Shown in pieces: positions 1-8,008 of a DNA stretch of 33,053 nt. Made by a program: the position numbers and the translations under genes. This DNA is from Bacillota bacterium (GTDB lineage: Bacteria; Bacillota; Clostridia; Lachnospirales; Lachnospiraceae). A model generated the notes under the pieces. The model saw nothing but the letters and a program-made list of their open reading frames with translations, searched no databases and was not told where the DNA came from. How positions within the stretch are numbered: the first letter of the stretch is position 1; each line of letters opens with the position of its first letter. The stretch spans positions 1 to 33,053 of the forward strand of contig JAEZQN010000076.1 of the NCBI GenBank assembly GCA_023441145.1, in the 5' to 3' direction.

Positions 1-210
1 CCCTATTTTTATTTCCCCATAAATTTATGCTATACAACTCTTAAACTCGTCCAAGGATAAAAACACAAGATATATGATTTTTTTTTACAACTATACCTTA
101 TATATACATATAATATAGTTTTTCTATAAAATAATCAACCCTTTCTTAAAGAAAATTTGGATTATACAAGCTTTTTTTAGAAAGGTATAAAATCATCTCA
201 AATTATACAA
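1..210. other. AT-rich intergenic region after divIB
   Basis: No reading frame of note lies here. The stretch is very AT-rich, follows the divIB stop codon and contains one good minus-strand promoter (listed separately). Three copies of a TTGTATA-like word occur on the minus strand near positions 33, 164 and 204, as does a short inverted repeat around 142-154 without a convincing T tail. I see no clear terminator for divIB, so divIB transcripts may read into the next gene, which in relatives is usually ftsZ. Confidence 0.6.
110..138 (-). promoter_or_regulatory. Candidate sigma-A promoter downstream of divIB
   Basis: On the minus strand, TTGATT (133-138), a 17-nt spacer and TATTAT (110-115) form a good vegetative promoter pointing off the window. 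The gene it drives is not visible; ftsZ is the usual next gene in Firmicute dcw clusters, so a private ftsZ promoter is my inference. Confidence 0.5.
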
Positions 211-954
211 CTAGTCAGACTTTTTAAATGGAATATTATTCTGTCCTTTTGTATACTCTGATAAATCAAGTTCTCCTTTTAAATTCACAAGTTTTGGTAA
301 CATACCAGTGAGTTCAGCAATAGGTTCCTCATAGGATGTCCTATTCCCAAGCAAAATTTTTATATCTTTTGTATATAGAGTCACATTCTGATTAAGATCA
401 AAATTGACTTTATCAACTGTTATTTCATAACGAGTTAATAGCTGCGAAATATTTACTATCCTCGAAAATATACTTTTGTCATCCACACCTAATGGTTCAT
501 AAAGATTCATTCGCTTAAAATTAATACCTGTAAATACTGGTATGTTTTCTATCGCTTCCTCACTAATTTCTAATACCTGCCCCTCTCTATCAAAATAGAT
601 ATTCTCATTCATGTACTTAACTGAGCCAACTATCTTCTTATAGTGTACCACTAGTTTTAAGGTACTACTATCCACATAAAAGCTTTCTATTTTCTCCACA
701 AAAGGGATCTCTATTTCATCTCCAAATCGAAGCTTTAGATATAAGAAAAGTGTGTTATTATCCAATAAACTAGATTTTACATAACTTGTAATTTGTTCTT
801 TAGTATAGTAATCGCTTTCACTAACCTCTATGTTCTTCAGCCGGAACTTAAAGCAGAAGATAGTCACAAAAACACCTAATAGTCCAATTATAATCAGGAA
901 TTTCTTCACAGGAGATGTCTTTTTTCGAAATCTCATTTGTATTTTATCGCCCAT
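211..954 (-). CDS. divIB: Cell division protein DivIB/FtsQ
   Basis: A bitopic membrane protein of the divisome that works with FtsL and DivIC to link septal PBPs to the Z ring. The 247-residue product has a basic cytoplasmic start, one membrane segment at about residues 17-36, then a POTRA-like segment beginning near FRLKNIEVSE, the usual FtsQ/DivIB layout and size. The ATG at 954 follows AGGAGG at ideal spacing. It is the last gene of the visible dcw cluster, 45 nt after murA, and is probably transcribed with it. Sequence conservation in this family is low, so the call rests mostly on architecture and position. Confidence 0.85.
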   Translation of the reverse strand: MGDKIQMRFRKKTSPVKKFLIIIGLLGVFVTIFCFKFRLKNIEVSESDYYTKEQITSYVKSSLLDNNTLFLYLKLRFGDEIEIPFVEKIESFYVDSSTLKLVVHYKKIVGSVKYMNENIYFDREGQVLEISEEAIENIPVFTGINFKRMNLYEPLGVDDKSIFSRIVNISQLLTRYEITVDKVNFDLNQNVTLYTKDIKILLGNRTSYEEPIAELTGMLPKLVNLKGELDLSEYTKGQNNIPFKKSD

Positions 955-999
955 GTTCCCTCCTATATTTCTGCTATTTTCTATATTCTATATGATACA

Positions 1000-2277
1000 T
1001 TAGAAAGTAGTTAACAAGGATTCCTCACTAACCTTTCCAATGTCAGCTCCCAACTTCTTTAAATCACTGCAGATATTTTCATATCCACGTTCTATATAAT
1101 CAACGCCTCGTATCAGGCTGACTCCGTTTGCCATTAGGGCTGCAACTACTAAACCGGCTCCTCCACGCAAATCATACGCTCGAAGCTCACTTCCATATAA
1201 AGAATCCACTCCGCAAACTACTGCTACCTTATCATATACTCGTATATCAGCACCCATTTTTATCAGTTCACTGACTGTTTTAAACCTAGATTCGAATATA
1301 TTTTCTATGATTACACTATTTCCATTTGCTATAGACAAAACAGAGAGTATCTGTGATTGCATATCTGTTGGAAACTTTGGAAAAGGTAGTGTCTCTATAA
1401 CCGGTACTGCTTTCGGCCTCCCATAGGCACATATGTTGATATAATCTTTTCCAACACCTATACGACATCCCATTTTCCTAAGGACTTCCACTACAGCTAA
1501 GCTGTCATAAGAGCAGTTCCCTTTAAGAGTAATATCCCCACCAGTTCCAGCTACAGCTGCCATATAAGTAGACATGACAATCCTATCTGCCACAAGTGAG
1601 TACTCTACATCTCTTAGCTCCTTAGCACCTACTATAGTAAGCTCGGTAGTTCCTACCCCGGTTATGCTTACCCCCATTTTCATAAGAAAATGACATAACT
1701 CTGTAATTTCTGGTTCTATTGCAGCATTCTCTATAGTCGTAATACCATCCGCTAATACCGCAGTCAGGAGTACATTTTCCGTGGCTCCTACACTAGTTTT
1801 CTCAAATTTAATGTGAGCACCCTTTATCTGAGCAGTACTACAAAAGACAAATTCTTCGTTTTGGATAACATCCACATTCATTTTACGAATTGCGTTTATA
1901 TGCAGATCAATCGGTCTTGCACCGATGGCACAACCACCTGGATAGGATATTGTAACAGAATGGTTCCTACCCAATAAAGCTCCCAGTAAAATAATAGACG
2001 ATCTCATAGAACCGACGTATTTTTTATCTACTACATTGTAATTAACCTCTGTTGCATTAATTACCAAGCTCTCCTGTTCCCAGGTTATAATACATCCTAT
2101 GCTTTCCATCAACTTAATCATGGAGTATACATCTGTTATTTTAGGACAGTGCTTTATTTTTGTTATGCCCTTATGCAGGATTGATGCTGCCAGAATAGGT
2201 AAGACGGCATTTTTAGACCCTTGAATATCAAGTTCACCAAAGAGATGCCTCCCACCAACTACCTGAATCAAAGCCAC
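1000..2277 (-). CDS. murA: UDP-N-acetylglucosamine 1-carboxyvinyltransferase MurA
   Basis: Transfers enolpyruvate from PEP to UDP-GlcNAc, the first committed step of peptidoglycan synthesis, in the cytosol. With the start chosen here (GTG at 2277, preceded by AGAGGTG) the protein has 425 residues. Key residues fall at the positions numbered in E. coli MurA: Lys22 in GSKNA, Asp305 in FPTDMQ, and the catalytic Cys in PGGCAIGARP at residue 116. The Cys (not Asp) form predicts fosfomycin sensitivity of this enzyme. The frame is open upstream to a TTG at 2301, but the ribosome binding site lies inside that extension and decides for the GTG. It has its own promoter just upstream and is followed by divIB. 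Position in the dcw cluster favours the main MurA paralogue. Confidence 0.95.
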   Translation of the reverse strand: MALIQVVGGRHLFGELDIQGSKNAVLPILAASILHKGITKIKHCPKITDVYSMIKLMESIGCIITWEQESLVINATEVNYNVVDKKYVGSMRSSIILLGALLGRNHSVTISYPGGCAIGARPIDLHINAIRKMNVDVIQNEEFVFCSTAQIKGAHIKFEKTSVGATENVLLTAVLADGITTIENAAIEPEITELCHFLMKMGVSITGVGTTELTIVGAKELRDVEYSLVADRIVMSTYMAAVAGTGGDITLKGNCSYDSLAVVEVLRKMGCRIGVGKDYINICAYGRPKAVPVIETLPFPKFPTDMQSQILSVLSIANGNSVIIENIFESRFKTVSELIKMGADIRVYDKVAVVCGVDSLYGSELRAYDLRGGAGLVVAALMANGVSLIRGVDYIERGYENICSDLKKLGADIGKVSEESLLTTF

Positions 2278-2312
2278 TTGGCACACCTCTGACAACGACA
2301 AAAATATAGTAT

Positions 2313-2341
2313 ATTATATGTCAGGTGAAAATATGTGTGAA
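2313..2341 (-). promoter_or_regulatory. Promoter for murA-divIB
   Basis: TTCACA (2336-2341), 17 nt, TATAAT (2313-2318) lie between the ftsW stop codon and the murA ribosome binding site. Five of six and six of six bases match the sigma-A consensus. It would let murA and divIB be expressed independently of the long mraZ transcript. Confidence 0.65.
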
Positions 2342-2350
2342 TTCAGGTCG

Positions 2351-3499
2351 TTATTGCCTTTCGTACTTAATCTGATTAGAAACACTCAAAGCAATTCCCA
2401 TCTCTGCTAAGAGGATTGCCACAGAAGTACCACCATAGCTGATAAATGGCAAAGGAATCCCTGTAGATGGTATACTATTCGTTACAACTGCAATATTAAT
2501 AATTACCTGTATTGCAATATGAGCTAAAACTCCAACACAGATAAGTCCACCAAATAAATCAGGTGAGCTTATGGAGATAATAAATAGTCTCCAGATAATT
2601 AACACAAATACTAAAATTACCATAGTTGCACCAAACAAACCTAGCTCCTCACAGATAATTGAAAAAATCATATCATTGTGAGACTCCGGGATAAAGCCTA
2701 ATTTTTGCATACTTTTTCCCAAACCAACGCCAAAGAGTCCACCAGAAGCTATGGCATATAGGCCTTGTAAAATCTGATATCCTTTTTCTTCCGTCTCCAC
2801 GTTTAACCAAACACGGAATCGCTCCGCACGGAAGGAAACAAAGGAAATAAATGCAGCAACACCCGCAGCTCCAGCTAAGGCTACAACCGCATAATAAATC
2901 TTCTTTCGGCTGGCAACAAAACAAATGGCTACGAGAATCCCTGTAACTACAATAGCCGTACTAAGGTTTTCAATTACAATAAAACCAATTAATGGAGACA
3001 GAAGGATAAGTACTCTTAAAAACCCAAAAAATTTGTTTAACCGCTTTGGAGACAGCTGTACTACGTAAGCTACATACAGTATGGTAGCTACCTTCGAAAG
3101 CTCCGACGGTTGAAAAGAGCCTATCACCGGAAAGTAAATCCATCTCTTAGCACCATTGATCTCTTCACCTACAAAGAGAACTAACACCTGTAAAAATATA
3201 CACAAGATATAAAGCAAGGTCACAGGTTTAAATCGTATAACAGGAAGTGGTTTTATTAACCTATGATAATCTATATTCGATAGAAATATCATTGCCACAA
3301 TTCCTAAAGCAACAGAAAACGCTTGTTTCTTCAAAAAATAAGTTGGATCTCCAATTTTAATCTCTGCAGTATAGGAACTGGTACTATAAATCATTACAAG
3401 TCCAAATCCTACAATGAATAACGTCAAAAATAATAAGCTGTAATCGTAGTAGCTATGAAATTTTTTCTTTTTCCCTTTTTCTCTTTCATTTCTTGTCAT
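2351..3499 (-). CDS. ftsW: SEDS-family peptidoglycan polymerase, FtsW/SpoVE
   Basis: A polytopic membrane protein of 382 residues that polymerises lipid II glycans together with a class B PBP. About ten hydrophobic segments are visible, with the family signature GIPLPFISYGGTS near the C terminus and the NVSTAI-like loop as IENLSTAIVV. The N terminus is short and strongly basic. The ATG at 3499 follows GGGAGTGG. It sits between murD and murA, where either FtsW or its sporulation paralogue SpoVE is found; in B. subtilis both exist. Only one copy is in the window, so the two cannot be separated here. A weak sporulation-type promoter lies upstream (listed separately). An overlapping frame at 2673-2924 is a shadow. 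Confidence 0.9.
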   Translation of the reverse strand: MTRNEREKGKKKKFHSYYDYSLLFLTLFIVGFGLVMIYSTSSYTAEIKIGDPTYFLKKQAFSVALGIVAMIFLSNIDYHRLIKPLPVIRFKPVTLLYILCIFLQVLVLFVGEEINGAKRWIYFPVIGSFQPSELSKVATILYVAYVVQLSPKRLNKFFGFLRVLILLSPLIGFIVIENLSTAIVVTGILVAICFVASRKKIYYAVVALAGAAGVAAFISFVSFRAERFRVWLNVETEEKGYQILQGLYAIASGGLFGVGLGKSMQKLGFIPESHNDMIFSIICEELGLFGATMVILVFVLIIWRLFIISISSPDLFGGLICVGVLAHIAIQVIINIAVVTNSIPSTGIPLPFISYGGTSVAILLAEMGIALSVSNQIKYERQ

Positions 3500-3516
3500 T
3501 GTTCCACTCCCAGCTT

Positions 3517-3546
3517 ATTGTTACTATACACTCTTTTTAAATATGA
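3517..3546 (-). promoter_or_regulatory. Weak sigma-E-like promoter before ftsW/spoVE
   Basis: On the minus strand TCATATT (3540-3546), 15 nt, GTAACAAT (3517-3524) resembles the mother-cell sigma-E pattern (TMATATT, about 14 nt, CATACAHT). The -35 is a full match, the -10 is five of eight. It is placed correctly for the ftsW/spoVE gene, but such short matches are common in AT-rich DNA. Confidence 0.25.
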
Positions 3547-3568
3547 GTTTTGCGCTAGGCGCCTATAA

Positions 3569-4930
3569 TTACTTGGCAAGATTTCGCACCAATTCCTTAA
3601 ACATATCTCCACGCTGTTCATAATTCTTAAACATACCCCAGCTCGCACATGCAGGAGACAACAACACACATTCCCCAGGCTTAGCGAGACGATAACAAGT
3701 GTCCACAGCTTCTTCTAGGGAATCAACCATAAGGATATCAGTAAAACCATTTTTCTTTGCAGTTTTTGCAATCTTATCCCTTGTCTGTCCTAGTAATATT
3801 AAGGATTTCACCTTACCATCAAACGCCTGAATCCACTCATCAAACTTAGAATCTTTATCGTAGCCACCGCCGATAAGCCATGTGGGAGCAGTCATCGCCT
3901 TTATTCCCTTAATGGCCGCGTCTGGATTAGTTCCCTTAGAATCGTTATAATACTTTACACCACCTACTTCTGTAACATACTCAATTCTATGTTCTACTGC
4001 ATGAAAGGTGGTTATTGCTTTATGAATACAGTCAAATGGAACCTCCATAGCAATTGCCATTGCTACCGCTGCCATTACATTTTCATAATTGTGAGTACCC
4101 AAAAGAAGAAGTTCACTAATATCACAAATCTTTCTTACTGTCTCTTTTTCTGCATAGTAAATGGAGTTATCTTTTAAGTAGATTCCACTTATTAGCTCCT
4201 TACTACTACTAAAATAAATCACCTTGCAATTTAACTGCTCTCCAAAATTACGTAACACCTCATCATCATAGTTAAGAACACAGGTGTCCTCTTTTGTCTG
4301 ATTCTTAGTGATATTACATTTGGCTGCAATATAGTTCTCCATAGTATGGTGTCTATTGAGATGATCTGGAGATATATTTAATATAGCACTCACTTTTGGA
4401 TGAAACAAAGATATGGTCTCTAACTGAAAACTGCTTAGCTCTGCCACAGTAACACTATCTTTGGAATTCTCCGTAACCATACTAGTGTATGGGAGACCGA
4501 TATTTCCTACTACCTGAACAGACGTAAAATACGTCTTCATAATCACTCCTGTTAAAGCTGTGGTAGTGGTCTTCCCGTTGGTACCAGTAATCCCCACTAT
4601 TCTTCCTTGCTCAAAAGCATAAGCTAGTTCTATCTCTCCAAGAATAGGTATCCCCTGGCTTCTGATTTCATTAAGAAAAGGTAAATCAGTAGGAACACCA
4701 GGACTTAATACAACATAATCAAATTGCCCTAGTTCCTCCTCTGATAGCTCACCAATCACAATATTTACATTATATTCAGCAGAAATCTGCTTTCTAATTT
4801 CTTCCTTGTCAAGCTTTGTATTGCTGTCTAAGAGAGTCACCTTCCCATTGTTTGAACAGATAAGATTAGTAGCTGCTACACCACTAATACCAGTTCCTAC
4901 GATGAGTACTTTTTTATTTCTTAGTTCCAT
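3569..4930 (-). CDS. murD: UDP-N-acetylmuramoyl-L-alanine:D-glutamate ligase MurD
   Basis: Adds D-glutamate to UDP-MurNAc-L-Ala with ATP, a cytosolic step of wall precursor synthesis. The N-terminal nucleotide-binding stretch VLIVGTGISG is followed by the ATP loop GITGTNGKTTT at about residues 113-123 and the Mur ligase motifs NISPDHLNRH and YNDSKGTNPDA. The start is ATG 4930 (453 residues): GGGAGGAC lies three bases upstream of it, whereas the longer frame to 4954 would place that ribosome binding site inside the gene. It lies 45 nt after mraY and is followed by ftsW, the normal dcw order, and is probably served by the promoter at the end of spoVD. Confidence 0.96.
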   Translation of the reverse strand: MELRNKKVLIVGTGISGVAATNLICSNNGKVTLLDSNTKLDKEEIRKQISAEYNVNIVIGELSEEELGQFDYVVLSPGVPTDLPFLNEIRSQGIPILGEIELAYAFEQGRIVGITGTNGKTTTTALTGVIMKTYFTSVQVVGNIGLPYTSMVTENSKDSVTVAELSSFQLETISLFHPKVSAILNISPDHLNRHHTMENYIAAKCNITKNQTKEDTCVLNYDDEVLRNFGEQLNCKVIYFSSSKELISGIYLKDNSIYYAEKETVRKICDISELLLLGTHNYENVMAAVAMAIAMEVPFDCIHKAITTFHAVEHRIEYVTEVGGVKYYNDSKGTNPDAAIKGIKAMTAPTWLIGGGYDKDSKFDEWIQAFDGKVKSLILLGQTRDKIAKTAKKNGFTDILMVDSLEEAVDTCYRLAKPGECVLLSPACASWGMFKNYEQRGDMFKELVRNLAK

Positions 4931-4975
4931 ATAGTCCTCCCAAGAACATAACATTCTATCCTAATTATTTTCTTC

Positions 4976-5935
4976 TTATCTCTGTAATGCCATAAAACCC
5001 ACTAGACACATTAAGGTAGTTACTATAGAAAAAACTGCAACTACACGAGTTTCTGACCACCCACAAAGTTCAAAATGATGATGAATAGGTGCCATCTTAA
5101 ACAACCTTTTCCCACCTGTTAGTTTAAAGTACAACACTTGTAGCATTACACTGATTACTTCAACCAAATAGACAATTCCTACAATTGCAATAAAAATCGG
5201 AATACGCAATACGAGGGCTGTAGATGCCACAAACCCTCCTAAAGCTAAAGAACCCGTATCCCCCATAAACACCTTGGCAGGATATACGTTGTAAACCAAA
5301 AAGCCCAACAGACTTCCTGCAACAGCACATGTAATTGGGGAAATTCCAGCTTCAGCTGCAACCGCAACCATAGTAAAAAATGTGGCTACTAAAATTGTTA
5401 CTCCGGATGCCAAACCGTCTAACCCATCTGTAAAATTAACTCCATTAACAGTACCAAGCATAACTATAAATACAAAAGGAATATAAAGATAACTAATATC
5501 TAATACCTTATCGCTAAAAGGAATCACAAGGCCCGTTCCTACAGAAGAAAAATTCTGCACATAAAATACAAAGACACCGGTTACTATTAGCTGTCCTAGC
5601 ATCTTCTGCCATGCTTTGAGTCCCAGATTACGTTTCATAACAACCTTAATATAGTCATCTAAAAAACCAATCAAACCAAACCCTATTGTAGTAAACAAAA
5701 TAGGAATCATACTAGGATAGTCTTTTATAAACAATAACGATGTAATAACAACACTGATTAGTATAATAAGGCCTCCCATAGTTGGGGTTCCTGATTTCTT
5801 CTGGTGACTTTCTGGACCTTCCTCTCGAATGTATTGCCCAAATTTAAGCCTTCTTAAAAACGGAATAAAGATTGGGCAGAGGCAAACGCATATAGCGAAT
5901 GCTATAATCACAGGAATGGCAATATAGGAGCTCAC
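4976..5935 (-). CDS. mraY: Phospho-N-acetylmuramoyl-pentapeptide transferase MraY
   Basis: Membrane enzyme that transfers phospho-MurNAc-pentapeptide to undecaprenyl phosphate, giving lipid I. The 319-residue protein has about ten membrane segments and all catalytic loops of the family: the DDYIKV pair of aspartates, NFTDGLDGLA, GDTGSLALGG and the histidine box PIHHHFE. The start codon is GTG at 5935, preceded by GAGGTGAAGAT. An ATG two bases upstream is out of frame. A strong promoter inside the 3' end of spoVD is the likely source of its mRNA. Confidence 0.97.
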   Translation of the reverse strand: MSSYIAIPVIIAFAICVCLCPIFIPFLRRLKFGQYIREEGPESHQKKSGTPTMGGLIILISVVITSLLFIKDYPSMIPILFTTIGFGLIGFLDDYIKVVMKRNLGLKAWQKMLGQLIVTGVFVFYVQNFSSVGTGLVIPFSDKVLDISYLYIPFVFIVMLGTVNGVNFTDGLDGLASGVTILVATFFTMVAVAAEAGISPITCAVAGSLLGFLVYNVYPAKVFMGDTGSLALGGFVASTALVLRIPIFIAIVGIVYLVEVISVMLQVLYFKLTGGKRLFKMAPIHHHFELCGWSETRVVAVFSIVTTLMCLVGFMALQR

Positions 5936-5983
5936 ATCTTCACCTCATAAATCCTTTTCGATTCTTGAATAATCAATTATTTA

Positions 5984-6012
5984 ATTATAGACTATTCTAA
6001 ATACAGAATCAA
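5984..6012 (-). promoter_or_regulatory. Promoter for mraY-murD-ftsW inside the spoVD 3' end
   Basis: TTGATT (6007-6012), 17 nt, TATAAT (5984-5989). The -35 lies in the last codons of spoVD and the -10 just after its stop codon. The -10 is perfect and the spacing optimal. It would keep the essential downstream genes supplied even if transcription or translation around spoVD is restricted. Confidence 0.65.
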
Positions 6013-7932
6013 GTCGCTATTTTTGTCCACAACCTCACCTTCTAAAGGAAATTGTTCCGTTACCACATCCCCTTCTGTAGAATAGTATATTGATGTTAAT
6101 CCAATTGACTTAGCTAGTTTTTTTACCTCTTCAACTGTTAAACCGATAAAATTAGGGATAGTAATCGTACTAAAATTATTTTGCTTAACTTCTTCCTCTG
6201 TGTATTTAGGCTCAATGCCTAAATAAGGAAGAATGTTATCAAACAGTTCTCCAATCACTGGAGCAGCAATAGTTCCACCATAATAGATTCCCTGAGGTTC
6301 ATCTATTAATACAATGGCTAGAACTTTCGGATTCTCTGCCGGAGCAAATCCAATAAAGCTAGAGATATATTTGCCATTCCCTCGTGGTAGCTTTTCTGAG
6401 GTTGCTGTCTTACCACCAATACGAAAACCAGGTAAATATGCTCTCTTACCCGTTCCACTTGAGACAACTGCTTCTAATAGACTTTTCATGGTTTCTGAAG
6501 TCTCTTTTGATACCACATTTTTTGTTGTCTTATAGGATAAATCTTCAAACACCTGACCATCCTCAGTAGTGACAGAAACACCAAAATGAGGCGTAACCAT
6601 AGTCCCTCCATTTACCACTGCACTTACAGAAGCACAGAGCTGTAAAGGGGTAATCTGAAAGCCTTGACCAAAGGACATTGTAGCTAGTTCGACAGGCTTT
6701 ACATTTTCTATCTTGTGCATAATAGAACTTGCTTCCCCAGGAAGATCGACACCTGTCTTTTCAAACAAGCCCAATTTTGTAAAATACTTATACATATTTT
6801 TGACTCCAAGGCGTTCACCCAAAGTCATAAAGACTGGGTTACAGGAATTCTTAATTCCTTCCACAAAGTTTTGAGAGCCGTGGCCACCTACTTTGTGGCA
6901 TCTTATAGTACGGTCTTCAATCTTTTTATAACCTGGACAGTAAAAGTTATCGGTTAACTTTACTACATTTTCTTCTAAAGCTGCAGTGGCTGTTACTATT
7001 TTAAATGCACTACCTGGTTCATAGGTATCACTAATACAACCATTACGCCACATCTCATTTAACAAATTGGTCTTTTGTTGGTCGGTAAGGCTCTCACTAT
7101 TTTCTACATCATAATTAAGTGTATAAGGATCATTTAAATCAAACTCTGGATAATTAACCATAGCCATTAATTCTCCATTGCTTGGATTCATGACAATAAC
7201 CTTAACATTATTTGCACTTTTAGCTTCACATACTTTTTTAGCTAGCTGCTCAGCATAGGTCTGAATATTAACATCTAGACTAAGATGTAGATCTTTACCT
7301 GCGATCGGCTCTTGTCTATCTTCTGCAGCATTCTCTATCTCAACACCTTTGGCAGTCGTTAACGTAAGAATCTTACCATCTACCCCTTGTAAATAGGAAT
7401 TATATTTTACCTCGAGCCCAATGATTCCCTGGTTATCACTACCTGTAAAACCGAGAACTTTAGAAGCTAGAGAACCTAAAGGGTAATATCTTTTATAGTC
7501 CTCATCTACCATAACGCCGTCTAGATCATATTCTCTAATTTTATCTGCTATTTCCTTTGTTACATTAGACTTAATCCTCTCAATACTACTTACCTTTTCT
7601 ACTCTTTTTTTAACCTTATCCTCTGACAAACCAAGTTCCTTACATAAAACAGTAATGACTCTTTCTGGATCCGTAATTTGACTATGTATGACGGATATGG
7701 TACATACCGGCTTATTACTTGCAAGGATAATACCATTGGTATCATAGATAACACCGCGTTCTGCCTTGATAGGCCGTTCACGCTCGTGTAGTTCTTCTGC
7801 TTTTACACTATAATATTCAGATTTTGCAATCATCAAATAGGCTAGTCTTGAAATAAGACCCATAATTGCTACGACAATAATTATCATGATAAACAAAGCA
7901 CCACGACGGTTATATGTACGATATTGATCCAT
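5992..7932 (-). CDS. spoVD: SpoVD-type penicillin-binding protein with PASTA domain
   Basis: Class B transpeptidase that cross-links peptidoglycan; SpoVD is needed for the spore cortex in relatives. The 646-residue protein has one N-terminal membrane anchor (about 12-36), a PBP dimerisation domain, then the transpeptidase domain with SAFK (308-311) and SCN (363-365). The third motif reads KTA (508-510) instead of the usual KTG. One PASTA domain closes the protein (about 589-646), which with its position as second PBP favours SpoVD over FtsI. The ATG at 7932 has AAGGA eight bases upstream, but that site is base-paired in a perfect stem (listed separately), so translation may be conditional. 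The first PBP of the pair lies directly upstream. Confidence 0.85.
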   Translation of the reverse strand: MDQYRTYNRRGALFIMIIIVVAIMGLISRLAYLMIAKSEYYSVKAEELHERERPIKAERGVIYDTNGIILASNKPVCTISVIHSQITDPERVITVLCKELGLSEDKVKKRVEKVSSIERIKSNVTKEIADKIREYDLDGVMVDEDYKRYYPLGSLASKVLGFTGSDNQGIIGLEVKYNSYLQGVDGKILTLTTAKGVEIENAAEDRQEPIAGKDLHLSLDVNIQTYAEQLAKKVCEAKSANNVKVIVMNPSNGELMAMVNYPEFDLNDPYTLNYDVENSESLTDQQKTNLLNEMWRNGCISDTYEPGSAFKIVTATAALEENVVKLTDNFYCPGYKKIEDRTIRCHKVGGHGSQNFVEGIKNSCNPVFMTLGERLGVKNMYKYFTKLGLFEKTGVDLPGEASSIMHKIENVKPVELATMSFGQGFQITPLQLCASVSAVVNGGTMVTPHFGVSVTTEDGQVFEDLSYKTTKNVVSKETSETMKSLLEAVVSSGTGKRAYLPGFRIGGKTATSEKLPRGNGKYISSFIGFAPAENPKVLAIVLIDEPQGIYYGGTIAAPVIGELFDNILPYLGIEPKYTEEEVKQNNFSTITIPNFIGLTVEEVKKLAKSIGLTSIYYSTEGDVVTEQFPLEGEVVDKNSDLILYLE

Positions 7933-7939
7933 CTACATC

Positions 7940-7988
7940 ATCCTTATTCCTTTCACTTCTTTTATTTTATTACAAAAGGAATAAGGAT
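7940..7988 (-). promoter_or_regulatory. 14-bp stem-loop covering the spoVD ribosome binding site
   Basis: The arms at 7975-7988 and 7940-7953 are perfect complements of 14 bases around a 21-base loop. In the minus-strand RNA the 3' arm contains AAGGA (7941-7945), the Shine-Dalgarno sequence of spoVD. No T run follows, so it does not look like a terminator. It begins about 20 nt after the stop codon of the upstream PBP gene, so terminating ribosomes would probably not keep it open. Occlusion of translation is an inference from the fold. Confidence 0.7.
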
Positions 7989-7997
7989 ATGAGTAAA
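7964..7997 (-). promoter_or_regulatory. Candidate internal promoter for spoVD (sigma-A- or sigma-E-like)
   Basis: Two overlapping readings are possible. Sigma-A-like: TTTACT (7992-7997), 17 nt, TGTAAT (7969-7974). Sigma-E-like: TCATATC (7986-7992), 14 nt, AATAAAAT (7964-7971), matching the mother-cell consensus at six of seven and six of eight positions. In B. subtilis spoVD is transcribed by sigma-E. Either start would fall at about 7957-7962, downstream of the 5' arm of the stem that hides the spoVD ribosome binding site. Confidence 0.4.
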
Positions 7998-8008
7998 TTT
8001 CAAATTTT

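Noticed and set aside
2673..2924. Minus-strand Cys-rich frame inside ftsW
   Set aside because: It is an out-of-frame reading of the FtsW membrane segments.
3556..3565. Perfect palindrome TAGGCGCCTA just downstream of ftsW's promoter region, at the murD end
   Set aside because: It is only 10 bp, has no T tail and no second copy was noticed; not enough to call an operator.
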